Shown piece by piece: positions 8,694 to 18,393 of a stretch of 64,000 nucleotides of DNA (position 1 is its first letter; each line of letters starts with the position of its first letter). Position numbers and translations under genes: made by a program. A model generated the notes under the pieces. It was not told the origin of the DNA. It saw only the letters and a list, made by a program, of their open reading frames with translations, and searched no databases. This stretch comes from Legionella longbeachae (GTDB lineage Bacteria; Pseudomonadota; Gammaproteobacteria; Legionellales; Legionellaceae), in assembly GCF_004283175.1 (NCBI RefSeq), contig NZ_RXNW01000010.1, positions 1-64,000 of the forward strand, in the 5' to 3' direction.

Positions 8694-11159
8694 TCATACG
8701 TTTGTATCAGATTTAAAATCCTGCATAAACGGTGATTTTATCTCATCAATTACCGATTTAAACGAACTATTTTTCATTGAGTCAAAAGTAAATTCATCTA
8801 CTAGAATTGCATCCCAACGAGCTGCCTCCACTGACAATAACACATCCATTTCTTGTTGATTGATTTCGTTCTTTTCAACTTTTTCTTGAAGCTTTGCTCT
8901 TAATTTACCAAATTTGACTCGTTTCAAATCCCCAAGTTTTTGAGCGATCTGTTCGGTCTTGATAATTAATTGCAAAGCATGTTCAACTCGATCAACAGGT
9001 TGTTTCGGATCACCACTTAAATAAATCGATTTTTTCACCCGATCCCGGTAAAGGTTATTCTGCGCTGCCAGTTTTGCTAATCTATAATCCAGTTTATCGC
9101 TCGGATAGCGCATAGTCTGTCCAAATGGAAACGCCAAGAAACGCACCACAGTACCTAGTACTCTCGATGGAAAATTATTACATAAATTAATCATTGATTT
9201 TTGTGCATGGTAAAAGCAGTAAGAGACAGCCCATTGAGCATATAACTGATCATCAGGGTGATCACCATTTAATTGCACGTTACGCAAAACACCCATTGCC
9301 ATATAAAGATAAGACATTCCATCTGCAAGACGAGCGGACAAGCGTTCCTTACGCTTTAAATCACCACCTAATTTAATCAAAGACAAATCCGCAAGCCAAG
9401 CATAAGCATGGCTTAAACGTGCCAATCGTTTGTACTCGCGTTTCATTTTTTGTTTCGGTGCGCTAATAAATATACCACCTGTCCATGCAGAACATACAGT
9501 TTTAGCAAAATTTTGCAAAAAGTACTGAATATGTTTCCAAATAATCTTTCTAAATGCCTCTTTGTCCTGATTGGAAATAGCATAGAACTCATCCCGAATA
9601 TAAGGGTGACATGCCATTGAACCTTGCCCAAAAATTAATAAATTCCTGGACATTATATTTGCCCCTTCCACTGTGATGGAAATGGGAACCCCATGATAGA
9701 AATTAGTTAAATAGTTGCGAGGCCCCACTACAACTCCCCGCCCTGCATGCACATCCATAGCTGAATTGACAACAATTCGTGCTAATTCAGTATTAAAGTA
9801 TTTAGTGATTGCAGATGCAACCGAAGGCTTCTTATGCTCGTTTACAGCTGCTACTGTCAGTAAACGAGTTGAATTAATCAAATAATTTAACCCGGCAATT
9901 TCTGCAAGTTTCTCGACTACACCTTCAAACTGACCTATTTCTACATTAAATTGGCAACGAACTCGCGCAAAAGCACTGGTTGTCAAATAGGAAACCGAAG
10001 AGGAAGCGGCACCCAACGCTGGTAAAGAAATAGAACGGCCAATTGATAAGCACTCAACCAACATTTGCCACCCACTTCCAATTCTCTTTTGACCACCAAT
10101 TACTGTAGATATAGGTACAAAAATATCTTTTCCTCGAATGGTACCATTCATAAAGGGTTGATCTGCTGGCAAATGCCTGTTTCCAATTTCCAGATTAGGG
10201 GTATCACGAGAAATGAGTAGACAAGTAATGCCTTCTACACCTTCACCTTGTAATAAACCATTGGGATCCTTGACATTAACTGCCAAACCAATCAAGGTAG
10301 CAATTGGCGCTAAAGTAATCCAGCGTTTGTCTAAAGTAATGTTTAAACCTAATACCATTTCGCCATCAACAGTCTTCTGCACAACAACAGCATCAGACTG
10401 GATTGATGTTGCATCACTCCCTGCACCTGGTTCAGTTAAAGCAAAACAAGGAATATCAATGCCTTTTGCTAAACGGGGTAAATAATATCCCTTTTGTTCC
10501 TCTGTCCCATAATAATTTATTAGCTCCCCGGGGCCTAACGAATTAGGTACCATTACAGTTACCGCCGCTACCCCTGAGCGACTGGCAATTTTCATCACAA
10601 CATCAGAATGCATTCGTGCAGAAAAACCTTTGCCACCGTATTCTTTAGGAATTACCAATCCTAAAAAGCCATTCTCTTTGATATAAGTCCAAACTTTCTT
10701 GGGTAAATCATGGGCTTGACTTATTTCCCATTCATCTAACATACCACATAGTGTTTGAGTTTCATTATCGAGAAATGCTTGCTCCTCTGTTGAAAGAGCA
10801 GTGCTTACATTAGATAATCTATCCCAATCTGGCTTTCCTGTAAAAATATCTTGTTCCAACCAGGTATCACCAGCATTAAGCGCTTCCTCTTCCGTTTTTG
10901 ACAATTTAGGAATCGATTTTCCAGCTGTTTTGTAAAGATAATCCGCAATACCTGCACGCAAAGGTTCTAGATAGACTACAAGCAATGCCGTGATAATGAT
11001 TAACCAAAGCAGAAAACCAATTATCCAGGGCAAACCAATAGCAAATGTTGCTATGATTAAATAAAAAACGCTGCCTAATTCCCAAACTAATGGATTCATT
11101 GCTCTATAGAGCACCACTAGCGTAAATATCAGGTAGAGCACAAAAAACAAAATAGCCAT
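8694..11159 (-). CDS. fadE: Long-chain acyl-CoA dehydrogenase, FadE type
   Basis: FAD-dependent first step of fatty acid beta-oxidation. The 821-residue length matches E. coli-type FadE (about 814), far longer than the usual 380-residue acyl-CoA dehydrogenases. Residues 1-70 carry two or three hydrophobic segments, consistent with inner-membrane attachment. The dehydrogenase core shows LVIPKEYGGKGFS, the FAD-binding CFALTEPGAGSDATS and EGANIMSRNLLIFGQG. The DUF1974-type C-terminal extension runs from about residue 520. No neighbouring fad genes are present; transcribed alone. Confidence 0.93.
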   Translation of the reverse strand: MAILFFVLYLIFTLVVLYRAMNPLVWELGSVFYLIIATFAIGLPWIIGFLLWLIIITALLVVYLEPLRAGIADYLYKTAGKSIPKLSKTEEEALNAGDTWLEQDIFTGKPDWDRLSNVSTALSTEEQAFLDNETQTLCGMLDEWEISQAHDLPKKVWTYIKENGFLGLVIPKEYGGKGFSARMHSDVVMKIASRSGVAAVTVMVPNSLGPGELINYYGTEEQKGYYLPRLAKGIDIPCFALTEPGAGSDATSIQSDAVVVQKTVDGEMVLGLNITLDKRWITLAPIATLIGLAVNVKDPNGLLQGEGVEGITCLLISRDTPNLEIGNRHLPADQPFMNGTIRGKDIFVPISTVIGGQKRIGSGWQMLVECLSIGRSISLPALGAASSSVSYLTTSAFARVRCQFNVEIGQFEGVVEKLAEIAGLNYLINSTRLLTVAAVNEHKKPSVASAITKYFNTELARIVVNSAMDVHAGRGVVVGPRNYLTNFYHGVPISITVEGANIMSRNLLIFGQGSMACHPYIRDEFYAISNQDKEAFRKIIWKHIQYFLQNFAKTVCSAWTGGIFISAPKQKMKREYKRLARLSHAYAWLADLSLIKLGGDLKRKERLSARLADGMSYLYMAMGVLRNVQLNGDHPDDQLYAQWAVSYCFYHAQKSMINLCNNFPSRVLGTVVRFLAFPFGQTMRYPSDKLDYRLAKLAAQNNLYRDRVKKSIYLSGDPKQPVDRVEHALQLIIKTEQIAQKLGDLKRVKFGKLRAKLQEKVEKNEINQQEMDVLLSVEAARWDAILVDEFTFDSMKNSSFKSVIDEIKSPFMQDFKSDTNV

Positions 11160-11234
11160 AATATCAATACCTTCCCTTGCTTTGGACGATAAAAGTGTAG
11201 TATATACTCTTTACTTTACAAGTAGCAATCGCGC

Positions 11235-11861
11235 ATGAAACAACGTCTAATTTGGAATTTCGAATTTGCTCCTGAAAAAAGCCTACCCTTAGCAACCTTT
11301 ATGGATATAAAAGATGAGCATCTAAAATGGGAAATTCGTTATTTTTGGCCAGAGAATAAATCAATTACTCTTAACATGATCGATCCGTCATTAGTTAACA
11401 TTACGCATTACCAACAAAAACATAAAGAAGACGAATATTATTTACTACAAAGCCAAAACTATAATATTAAAAAGAGGCGTAACCAATTACTTTATAAACC
11501 GCTACTCCAAAAAAAAGGTTCTGCTTTTGGTTTTGGCAGCAAAATCCTTTTAAGTGCGCCTCAACACCTGTCACATCCAACTGAATTAACCGACCCTGAG
11601 TTGCTGGAAATAACACAACTAATTGCAAAAGAAAGCATAGAAGTTTCTGTTAAAAAAGAAGCCTTGATTTACACCTTTCCAACCAAACCTAAAATAAAAA
11701 TGGAGCTTGCGCGTCTCGAGGTCCTTAACAAAATTTATTTTAGCGTATGTATTGAAGGGAGATCGCTTCATTTGGTAGAAACTATTTCCAAACACTTGCT
11801 AGGAGAACAAGTTTCCTGCGAATATGTAACTTTCCTAAAAAGTCTATTGAAATTATGCTAA
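11235..11861 (+). CDS. Conserved hypothetical protein, 208 aa
   Basis: I cannot assign a function. The protein is soluble, with no signal peptide. It has alternating charged beta-strand-like stretches (LKWEIRYFWPENKSITL, YYLLQSQNYNIKKRRNQLLYKPLL, KIKMELARLEVLNKIYFSVCIEGRS). Basic and acidic alternation of this kind reminds me of CYTH/triphosphate-tunnel folds, but I do not see the EXEXK signature, so I do not claim it. Its end overlaps the chromate-transporter-like gene by seven bases, suggesting co-transcription. Confidence 0.75.
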   Translation: MKQRLIWNFEFAPEKSLPLATFMDIKDEHLKWEIRYFWPENKSITLNMIDPSLVNITHYQQKHKEDEYYLLQSQNYNIKKRRNQLLYKPLLQKKGSAFGFGSKILLSAPQHLSHPTELTDPELLEITQLIAKESIEVSVKKEALIYTFPTKPKIKMELARLEVLNKIYFSVCIEGRSLHLVETISKHLLGEQVSCEYVTFLKSLLKLC

Positions 11862-12388
11862 GGACTCTATTTGATATCCTCCTAAGTTTTGGAAAAATCG
11901 GGCTCATATCCTTAGGTGGTGGTAACTCTATGTTAAAACTCATGGAGTATGAAGCTGTTGAGTACCGGCATTGGATAGGCCAAGAAGAGTTTGTTGCGAT
12001 GGTTGGCTCAACCTTTATTTTCCCTGGGCTAACGGGGGTTAAATTATCTGCGCTTATAGGATATAAAGCAGCTGGAATCACTGGATTAATTATTGCCATC
12101 CTTAGTCTGAATTTACCAGGATTACTTATGGCTGTGGCCGGATACCATTGGTTGACCAGCCATAATGGTCCTGGGATGCGTAAAATCATGATTGGAGTAC
12201 AATACGGTGCGCTGGCTTTACTCGCAGCAGCAAGCTACTCCGTTGCCCAAGGGGTTGTGGGTATGTATTTTTCCATTCCCATTGCTTTGTGCTGCATCCT
12301 ATTTTTTCTTGCTTTAACCTTTTGGAATTTGTCACCTTTTTATGGTTTCATATTATTTATTGGAGTTTGTTTTTTTCTAGTGCGCTGA
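11855..12388 (+). CDS. Chromate transporter family protein, half-size
   Basis: Membrane protein of the CHR family. The 177-residue product has the N-terminal family pattern (LLSFGKIGLISLGGGNSMLK), the WIGQEEFVAMVG segment and about five hydrophobic helices. Half-size CHR proteins normally occur as two adjacent genes; only one is present here, so it may work as a homodimer or transport something else. It overlaps the upstream hypothetical gene and lies 38 bases before ppk. Confidence 0.82.
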   Translation: MLRTLFDILLSFGKIGLISLGGGNSMLKLMEYEAVEYRHWIGQEEFVAMVGSTFIFPGLTGVKLSALIGYKAAGITGLIIAILSLNLPGLLMAVAGYHWLTSHNGPGMRKIMIGVQYGALALLAAASYSVAQGVVGMYFSIPIALCCILFFLALTFWNLSPFYGFILFIGVCFFLVR

Positions 12389-12426
12389 ATAGGATCTGTC
12401 AACGGGGCTAGGATTTTTAAAAATCA

Positions 12427-14511
12427 ATGGAGTTACTTTTGGAAACGAAACTGGATAATCCGGAGTACTATATTAATAGAGAGTTTTCTATTATTGCTTT
12501 TAATCAGAGAGTCCTTATGTTGGCTAATGATGAGCGCGTTCCTTTGTTGGAAAGAATGCGCTTTCTCAGTATCTGCAGCAGTAATCTCGATGAGTTTTTT
12601 GAAATTCGTGTTGCGGGCCTTAAAGAAAAAATTGCCATGTCTTCAGGAAAATTAACAATTGATGGTTTGCGTCCTGATGAAGCATTCAGTCAGATTAGTC
12701 AAAAAACTCATAAACTCATTGAACAACTTTACTCAATATTTAACAAGCAACTTCTTCCAGCGTTGAACAAAGAAAAGATTCACTTTCTTGAAACAGAGCA
12801 ATGGACTGATGACATTCACTTGTGGGCAAAACATTATTTTAAACATGAAATTCAACCTATAATTAGCCCAATAGCGTTGGACTTAGCTCACCCCCTACCA
12901 CAATTGATTAATAAAAGTTTAAACTTTATTATTTCTCTAAGTGGAAAAGACGCCTTTAATCGTAAAATTAACTATGCAGTAGTGCATGCACCTCGCTCAA
13001 TTCCAAGAGTTATTCATTTACCTTCTGAATTATGCGGTGACGCCCATTATTTTGTATACCTCTCTTCTATTATTACAACACATGTGGATAGTTTATTCCC
13101 AGGAATGGAAATTAGTGGTTGTTATTCTTTTCGTCTTACGCGCAATAGTGACTTATTTTTGCGTGAAGAAGAAATTGATGATTTAGCCAAAGCAGTACAA
13201 CGTGAGATTTTTTCACGCCACTATGGTCATGTAGTTCGACTTGAAATTGAAAAAAATTGCCCTGAAAAAATTGTTGATTTTTTACTGCAAAAATATCACC
13301 TTCGCCATGAGGACACTTATTATTGTGATGGTCCAGTGAATATTCAACGTCAATTAACAGCCATTAATAGTATTAATAGGCCTGAACTGAATTATCCAAT
13401 TTTTACGGCCCAATACCCCCACTTCCCTAAATCAGAACGGAATTTATTTAACGTGCTCGACGAACAAGACATTTTGTTACATCACCCCTATCAAAGCTTT
13501 GATGTAGTGATTGATTTTGTGAGACAAGCAGCAAATGACCCTAATGTTTTAGCAATTAGCCAAACTTTATACCGAACTCGATCGGAATCAGTTATGGTTG
13601 ATGCTTTAGTTGATGCGGCCCATTCTGGAAAAGAAGTTACCGCTGTCATCGAATTGCGTGCTCGTTTTGATGAAGAGTCCAATCTGAAATTAGCAAACCG
13701 ATTGCATGCCGCAGGAATTCTTGTGCTTTATGGCGTTGTTGGATTTAAAACTCATGCCAAAATGACCTTAGTTGTTCGTAGAGCCCATGGAAAATTGAAG
13801 CGTTACGTTCATTTAAGTACAGGCAACTATCATGAATATACTGCAAAACGTTATACTGATTTTGGATTATTAACCTGCGAACCAACGATTGCTTCAGATA
13901 CCCAAATTATTTTTCAACAATTAACTGGTTTAGGCAAAGTAGTTAAACTCAAGTCATTAAGTCATTCCCCATTTACACTACAAAAAACTTTATTGCAATA
14001 TATAGAGCAATGTACCGCTACTGCCTTAAAAAAAGGAGATAGCGAAATTCTTCTAAAAGTAAATGGATTGGCGGATAAAACTATTATTCAAGCTTTATAT
14101 AGAGCATCACAGGCCGGGGTTAAAATAAATTTGCTTGTACGCGGAGTTTGCTGTTTAAAACCAGGATTGCCTGGCGTTTCAGAAAATATAAGAGTGCTTT
14201 CCTATATAGGACGATTTTTAGAACATCATCGTATATTTTATTTTAGGGTCAATGAAGAGGAGTTTTATTTTTGTTCGAGTGCGGATCTCATGGAAAGAAA
14301 TTTATATCATCGAATTGAAATTATGTTTCCCATTCTTGACGAAAATTGCAAAAAACGCATCAAGCAGGAGATTATTAAAAACTACCTTAAAGATAATAGT
14401 AATACCTGGGAGATGCAAAGCGATGGTAGTTATAAATCAATCACTCAAGGAAATAACTGCGCACAAGAAAAACTCATTCGGTTATTTCAAGATGAAGAAA
14501 CTTCAATTTGA
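12427..14511 (+). CDS. ppk: Polyphosphate kinase 1
   Basis: Reversible synthesis of inorganic polyphosphate from ATP. The 694-residue length is typical of PPK1. Domains in order: N-terminal helical domain (YYINREFSIIAFNQRVLMLA, SSNLDEFFEIRVAGLK), head domain, then two phospholipase-D-like catalytic domains. The histidine predicted to be phosphorylated is in VGFKTHAKMTLVVRR, and the second His region is FLEHHRIFYF. TAGGA lies 13 bases before the ATG, which is long spacing, so the exact start is slightly uncertain. Confidence 0.95.
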   Translation: MELLLETKLDNPEYYINREFSIIAFNQRVLMLANDERVPLLERMRFLSICSSNLDEFFEIRVAGLKEKIAMSSGKLTIDGLRPDEAFSQISQKTHKLIEQLYSIFNKQLLPALNKEKIHFLETEQWTDDIHLWAKHYFKHEIQPIISPIALDLAHPLPQLINKSLNFIISLSGKDAFNRKINYAVVHAPRSIPRVIHLPSELCGDAHYFVYLSSIITTHVDSLFPGMEISGCYSFRLTRNSDLFLREEEIDDLAKAVQREIFSRHYGHVVRLEIEKNCPEKIVDFLLQKYHLRHEDTYYCDGPVNIQRQLTAINSINRPELNYPIFTAQYPHFPKSERNLFNVLDEQDILLHHPYQSFDVVIDFVRQAANDPNVLAISQTLYRTRSESVMVDALVDAAHSGKEVTAVIELRARFDEESNLKLANRLHAAGILVLYGVVGFKTHAKMTLVVRRAHGKLKRYVHLSTGNYHEYTAKRYTDFGLLTCEPTIASDTQIIFQQLTGLGKVVKLKSLSHSPFTLQKTLLQYIEQCTATALKKGDSEILLKVNGLADKTIIQALYRASQAGVKINLLVRGVCCLKPGLPGVSENIRVLSYIGRFLEHHRIFYFRVNEEEFYFCSSADLMERNLYHRIEIMFPILDENCKKRIKQEIIKNYLKDNSNTWEMQSDGSYKSITQGNNCAQEKLIRLFQDEETSI

Positions 14512-14562
14512 TCCTATGGCGCGTGTCTAGGACTTAGTGGATGACTATAGACATCAGGTTTT

Positions 14563-15462
14563 CTATCGAAAACAAGTTAACTGTGCATTTTCGCCTAATT
14601 GCAAAGACACTTTTGTTCCTAAAGGAATAGGAAAATTGATAGGACCATGCCCTATACCCCTGATTCTTAATACCGGAATATCGCTACTTTCTGCAAAACG
14701 TCGTAAAACAGGTTCAATGAGAGAGGTACCATTAGGTTCATAGCCTTCAAGAAAATCACCCAATAAGATTGCAGCAGCATTTGTAAAAATACCTGCTTGA
14801 TTTAAATGTTCTAACATGCGATCAACGCGGTATCCTCGCTCTCCAATCTCTTCAAGTAAAACAATCTTATTTTGGGTATCAATCTGCCAACACGTTCCAA
14901 TACCTGACTGAATGATTGCCAAATTACCGCCAGTGATAAACGATTGAATAAACTCATCTTTTTGTGCATGCGTGTTAAGTGGGGTCAATCCATTAAAACG
15001 TACGGGTGCATCATCAAACAAAATTGACTGTACAGAAACAATCGATTCCTGGGAAAACTTATCAGGAGCAGCGGCTCCATGGATTGTAGGCCATCCCCAA
15101 TGCTGCTGTAAATAAAGATGAAGACAAGTCACATCACTCATACCAACAAATATTTTGTTATGCTCAGGGGGAGGTGTATCTGCTAATTTCGAAATCAAGC
15201 GCGCTGAGCCATAGCCACCTCGGACACAAATCACTGCCTTGGTCTGAGGGTTGTGCAGGGCGTTTTTAAGATGCTGCAAACGCATTTCATCCGTATTAGC
15301 GCATAATAGATCCTTCGCAAAAATATCTTTCTGCACAATACAGTTTAATTTCCAGGACTCCAGTAATTCTTTTAATTCAGAGAGCTGATTGTCAGTACTT
15401 CGAGAAGACGGTGCAATAATTTCAATGCAATCGCCAACATTTAAAACAGGTAGTTTTTTCAT
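14563..15462 (-). CDS. ldcA: Muramoyltetrapeptide LD-carboxypeptidase (peptidase S66)
   Basis: Cytoplasmic serine peptidase that trims the terminal D-Ala from recycled murein tetrapeptides. The 299-residue protein shows the S66 nucleophile context VGMSDVTCL (Ser in the GxSD-like elbow after VRGGYGSARL), the acid in LLEEIGERGYRVDRML and the histidine in IRGIGHGPINFP. It complements amgK-murU earlier in the window in cell-wall recycling. A microcin-immunity MccF-like role is the alternative within S66, but no microcin genes are nearby. Confidence 0.9.
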   Translation of the reverse strand: MKKLPVLNVGDCIEIIAPSSRSTDNQLSELKELLESWKLNCIVQKDIFAKDLLCANTDEMRLQHLKNALHNPQTKAVICVRGGYGSARLISKLADTPPPEHNKIFVGMSDVTCLHLYLQQHWGWPTIHGAAAPDKFSQESIVSVQSILFDDAPVRFNGLTPLNTHAQKDEFIQSFITGGNLAIIQSGIGTCWQIDTQNKIVLLEEIGERGYRVDRMLEHLNQAGIFTNAAAILLGDFLEGYEPNGTSLIEPVLRRFAESSDIPVLRIRGIGHGPINFPIPLGTKVSLQLGENAQLTCFR

Positions 15463-15691
15463 TTGGGCTCTTCTTTAAATAAATGTTACTCTGCTTTATT
15501 TCATATCTTTAAATTAACTTAAGCCATGAATAAGTAAAACGAATCACTCCCTGGACATGTTCAGCGCAAAGTACAGTTCTTGGAGACTTGCCATACTTTT
15601 GTGAAGCCGTTGCGACGATGCTCAGGCATCCACAGCCCTAGCGGTGTCAGGTAGACTCTGGTTCTAATAAAATTCTTATCCGTAACTCACG

Positions 15692-16675
15692 TTAAATTAA
15701 TAAAGTCTTACTTGATTTTCCAGGTTCTTCACGCACTAAACGAGGCAGCATATACCCAGGCAATAAATTTTGTAATTGTTGATAAATACCTTTTACCGTA
15801 TTAAAAGGCAAATCAAAATGCGCTGCTCCTTTGACTTTATCCAGTACATGTAAATAATAGGGCAAGACACCAAATGAAAATAAGGTTTGACTCAAATCAG
15901 CTAAAACATGAGCATTGTCATTAATACCCGCCAATAAAACTGTTTGATTTAACAAATGGCAATCTATACGCCGTAGCTCATGAAGTACTGGTCGCACGGA
16001 ATCATCAAGTTCTTGCGCATGATTACAATGTAATACAATAACCTTATTTAATTTAACCTTTTTTAATAATGAGAGTAAGTTCAAATCGATCCGTTCTGGA
16101 AAAACCACGGGAATACGTGTATGGATACGTAATGTATGCAAATGAGGAATCTGCTCTAACTGCTCTATCAGCTCTCCAAGAACAACATCAGATGCTAATA
16201 AGGGATCGCCCCCACTTAAAATCACCTCGGTAATACTCGTATCTTGGGCAATATAGTCACAAATATGTTTCAATCCTGCTCGCCCAGGGTTATTAGCCTG
16301 ATACGGAAAATGTCTGCGAAAACAATAACGACAATTCACTGCACATACACCAGTCATTGTTAATAAAACACGACCATGATATTTGTGCAAAAGCCCCCGA
16401 ACTGAGTTATTACTATGCTCATCCAAAGGATCACTGCTGTATTCTTCACTTCCTTGTAGCTCATATCCGGAAGCCAAGACCTGAAGTAACAAGGGATCAT
16501 GAGGATTTCCTTTTTGCATGCGCTTTGCAAATCCCAAAGGTATACGGCTGGGAAATTGCTTTTCAGCATCTAAATTCCCAGTTGATAAGGGTAACTCCAG
16601 ATAGGTTAATAATTCAGTGACTGAAGTAAATCCCTGGGCTAATTTTTTTTGCCAACTTAAAGAGGTATCTCGCAT
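15692..16675 (-). CDS. epmB: EF-P (R)-beta-lysylation protein, lysine 2,3-aminomutase type
   Basis: Radical-SAM, PLP-dependent enzyme that makes (R)-beta-lysine for EpmA to attach to elongation factor P. The radical-SAM cysteines are in CAVNCRYCFRRHFPY. PLP and SAM site segments include SGGDPLL and a conserved lysine-containing C-terminal region. I start at ATG 16675 rather than the GTG at 16684; neither has a strong ribosome binding site. The gene is divergent from efp, whose product carries Lys34 at the modification site, which supports EpmB over a catabolic aminomutase. Confidence 0.93.
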   Translation of the reverse strand: MRDTSLSWQKKLAQGFTSVTELLTYLELPLSTGNLDAEKQFPSRIPLGFAKRMQKGNPHDPLLLQVLASGYELQGSEEYSSDPLDEHSNNSVRGLLHKYHGRVLLTMTGVCAVNCRYCFRRHFPYQANNPGRAGLKHICDYIAQDTSITEVILSGGDPLLASDVVLGELIEQLEQIPHLHTLRIHTRIPVVFPERIDLNLLSLLKKVKLNKVIVLHCNHAQELDDSVRPVLHELRRIDCHLLNQTVLLAGINDNAHVLADLSQTLFSFGVLPYYLHVLDKVKGAAHFDLPFNTVKGIYQQLQNLLPGYMLPRLVREEPGKSSKTLLI

Positions 16676-16746
16676 TAATAACACAGACTTGATAAACTGT
16701 GCGAACTTTAACTAAAACCAAACAAAATCTCAACTGTGGAGCACTA

Positions 16747-17316
16747 ATGGCAATCTATAGCACCAATGAATTTAAAAACGGTTTAAAGGTAATGGTTGAT
16801 GACGCACCTTGCACCATTCTTGATTGTGAATTCGTTAAGCCAGGAAAAGGTCAGGCATTTACTCGTATTAAAATTCGAAACTTAAAAACAGGCCGAGTTG
16901 TAGAACGTACTTTTAAATCGGGAGAATCCTTACCTTCTGCCGATGTTGCTGATGTAGAAATGCAATATCTCTATAACGATGGCGAACAATGGCATTTTAT
17001 GGTTCCGGATAGTTTTGAACAATATGCGTTGAGCAAAGAAGTACTTGCTGATGCCGAACAATGGTTGAAAGAGCAAGATATTTGCATTGTTACTCTATGG
17101 AATAATGATCCCATACAGGTAACCCCACCTAACTTTGTTATTTTGGAAATCGTAGAAACAGATCCTGGTGTACGCGGAGATACTTCTGGAGGTGGTGGAA
17201 AACCCGCAAAACTAGAAACAGGGGCTGTAGTACGAGTACCTTTATTTGTACAAACAGGCGAGTTAATCAAAGTCGATACACGCAAAGGGGAATATGTATC
17301 TCGAGCTAAGGAATAA
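16747..17316 (+). CDS. efp: Elongation factor P
   Basis: Ribosome-binding factor that relieves stalling at polyproline. Start chosen at ATG 16747 ([10 protein letters not shown]), seven bases after GGAGC; the frame is open from 16699, but that extension has no homologous look. The 189-residue length is standard. The modification loop reads VKPGKGQAF with lysine at residue 34, the beta-lysylated class, matching the divergent epmB. The C-terminal OB domains contain [20 protein letters not shown] and end VSRAKE. An epmA (genX) is not in the window. Confidence 0.97.
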   Translation: MAIYSTNEFKNGLKVMVDDAPCTILDCEFVKPGKGQAFTRIKIRNLKTGRVVERTFKSGESLPSADVADVEMQYLYNDGEQWHFMVPDSFEQYALSKEVLADAEQWLKEQDICIVTLWNNDPIQVTPPNFVILEIVETDPGVRGDTSGGGGKPAKLETGAVVRVPLFVQTGELIKVDTRKGEYVSRAKE

Positions 17317-17450
17317 TGATAGTTATTTTAGAATCAACTTCAAGGTTAAAACATTGCCTAAACTGAACCCAAAGTGTGATTTTAAAACGTCAAAACTCTT
17401 TTGGCCAATATTTTAAAATCTAATAGCCCGCAAGCCTTATCAAATGTTGA

Positions 17451-17475
17451 ATCTTCATAGTCCAACTATGAAGAT
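17451..17475. other. Nested inverted repeat in the efp-lipoprotein gap
   Basis: ATCTTCATAG (17451-17460) and CTATGAAGAT (17466-17475) form a perfect 10-bp stem with a 5-base loop. Outer arms TAGCC (17424-17428) and GGCTA (17500-17504) could extend it. It lies between convergent genes, so it may terminate both. No U tract follows. Confidence 0.4.
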
Positions 17476-17594
17476 CCAGCGCCCTGTTTCTAATTCGCAG
17501 GCTACTTAATATTCGAGCAACAAACAGGTGTGCACGCATCTTATTGAATAATATTAAGCCATTTTAGCCAATATAATAACACTGTAAACAGATC

Positions 17595-17843
17595 CTAATA
17601 AACTTGATAGGAATTATACATACCCCAATATCCTTCATCCCCTAGATCATCATAGCCATAGTAATAGGCATCATTATCATTACTAAAATAATCAATATCC
17701 CAATAAGGGCTAGTATGATAATAACCAACAGAATAAGCATATTGCGGAGTATAAGTTGGGGTATAATATACTCTTTCAGTAGCACAACCTGCTACTAACA
17801 GTAGGGACCCAACCATCATTAAAGCAAGAATCAATCTGTTCAT
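17595..17843 (-). CDS. Small tyrosine-rich lipoprotein
   Basis: An 82-residue protein with a type II signal peptide: MNRLILALMMVGSLLLVAGC, with lipobox LVAGC and Cys20 as the lipidated residue. The mature part is about 62 residues and extremely rich in Tyr, Asp and Asn (YYTPTYTPQYAYSVGYYHTS, NDNDAYYYGYDD). No known domain. Aspartate follows neither +2 nor +3 positions (ATE), so sorting to the outer membrane is expected. Function unknown. Confidence 0.8.
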   Translation of the reverse strand: MNRLILALMMVGSLLLVAGCATERVYYTPTYTPQYAYSVGYYHTSPYWDIDYFSNDNDAYYYGYDDLGDEGYWGMYNSYQVY

Positions 17844-17963
17844 AATCCATCCTAATTGTTGAAAAGATCCTGCTGATAATTACCAAAGATGCTCATGGTT
17901 CGATTTGTACCAAATAAGCATAATTAGTTCCTGCTTTAAGCACATGAAATACTGTGATAACAT

Positions 17964-18071
17964 TTAATCTCTACACTGGCTTATCAAAGGTTGAAGTCGG
18001 TGCAGAAAACCATGCATCACGGTTAAGAAAATTGGTGTGCTTAAAACTAAAAAAATAATTAGTGTTTCCAT
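17964..18071 (-). CDS. 35-aa single-span membrane miniprotein
   Basis: A short open frame on the minus strand beginning ATG at 18071 and ending TAA at 17964. The start is preceded by a near-perfect ribosome binding site, TAGGAGGTAGG, ending next to the ATG. The product begins METLIIFLVLSTPIFLTVMH and ends in a short basic/polar tail (LHRLQ, CRD), the layout of a one-helix bitopic membrane peptide. It lies 120 bases upstream of the lipoprotein gene on the same strand, so the two could be co-transcribed. Function unknown. Confidence 0.6.
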   Translation of the reverse strand: METLIIFLVLSTPIFLTVMHGFLHRLQPLISQCRD

Positions 18072-18393
18072 CCTACCTCCTATAAAATTTAATCCAATGT
18101 CGTATGTTAATTATACATTATGATTAATTTTTATACAAAATATGCGCTTGATTTTTTTGAAGGATTGGGGAAATACAGGCAATGACTTCCTGTCTTCTGA
18201 GCCCGTAACTGAATTTACTATGGAGGTCTATGTAGAGTTTCAGGCTTCCTACCATTTACATAGGCTTGCACATTACTCTCCAAAACAACCCCCCTATCTG
18301 ACACTATTAAATGGTTCAGGCAGGATAAGTCATTCCCTATATGTATAAATAATAGACCAAAAGGCCTGCTTGTGTTAATTTTTTGAACAAACT
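18072..18393. other. Gap without a convincing gene
   Basis: AT-rich intergenic sequence between the miniprotein and ydfG. A 68-codon frame (18142-18348, plus) has no ribosome binding site and no recognisable features, so I do not call it. No RNA gene or repeat was recognised. Confidence 0.5.

Noticed and set aside
15463-15691. Possible RNA gene or insertion-sequence remnant between ldcA and epmB
   Set aside because: Some short self-complementary stretches but no tRNA arms, terminal inverted repeats or recognisable fragment.
18142-18348. 68-codon open frame on the plus strand
   Set aside because: No ribosome binding site, no recognisable domain or signal, ordinary composition for intergenic DNA.
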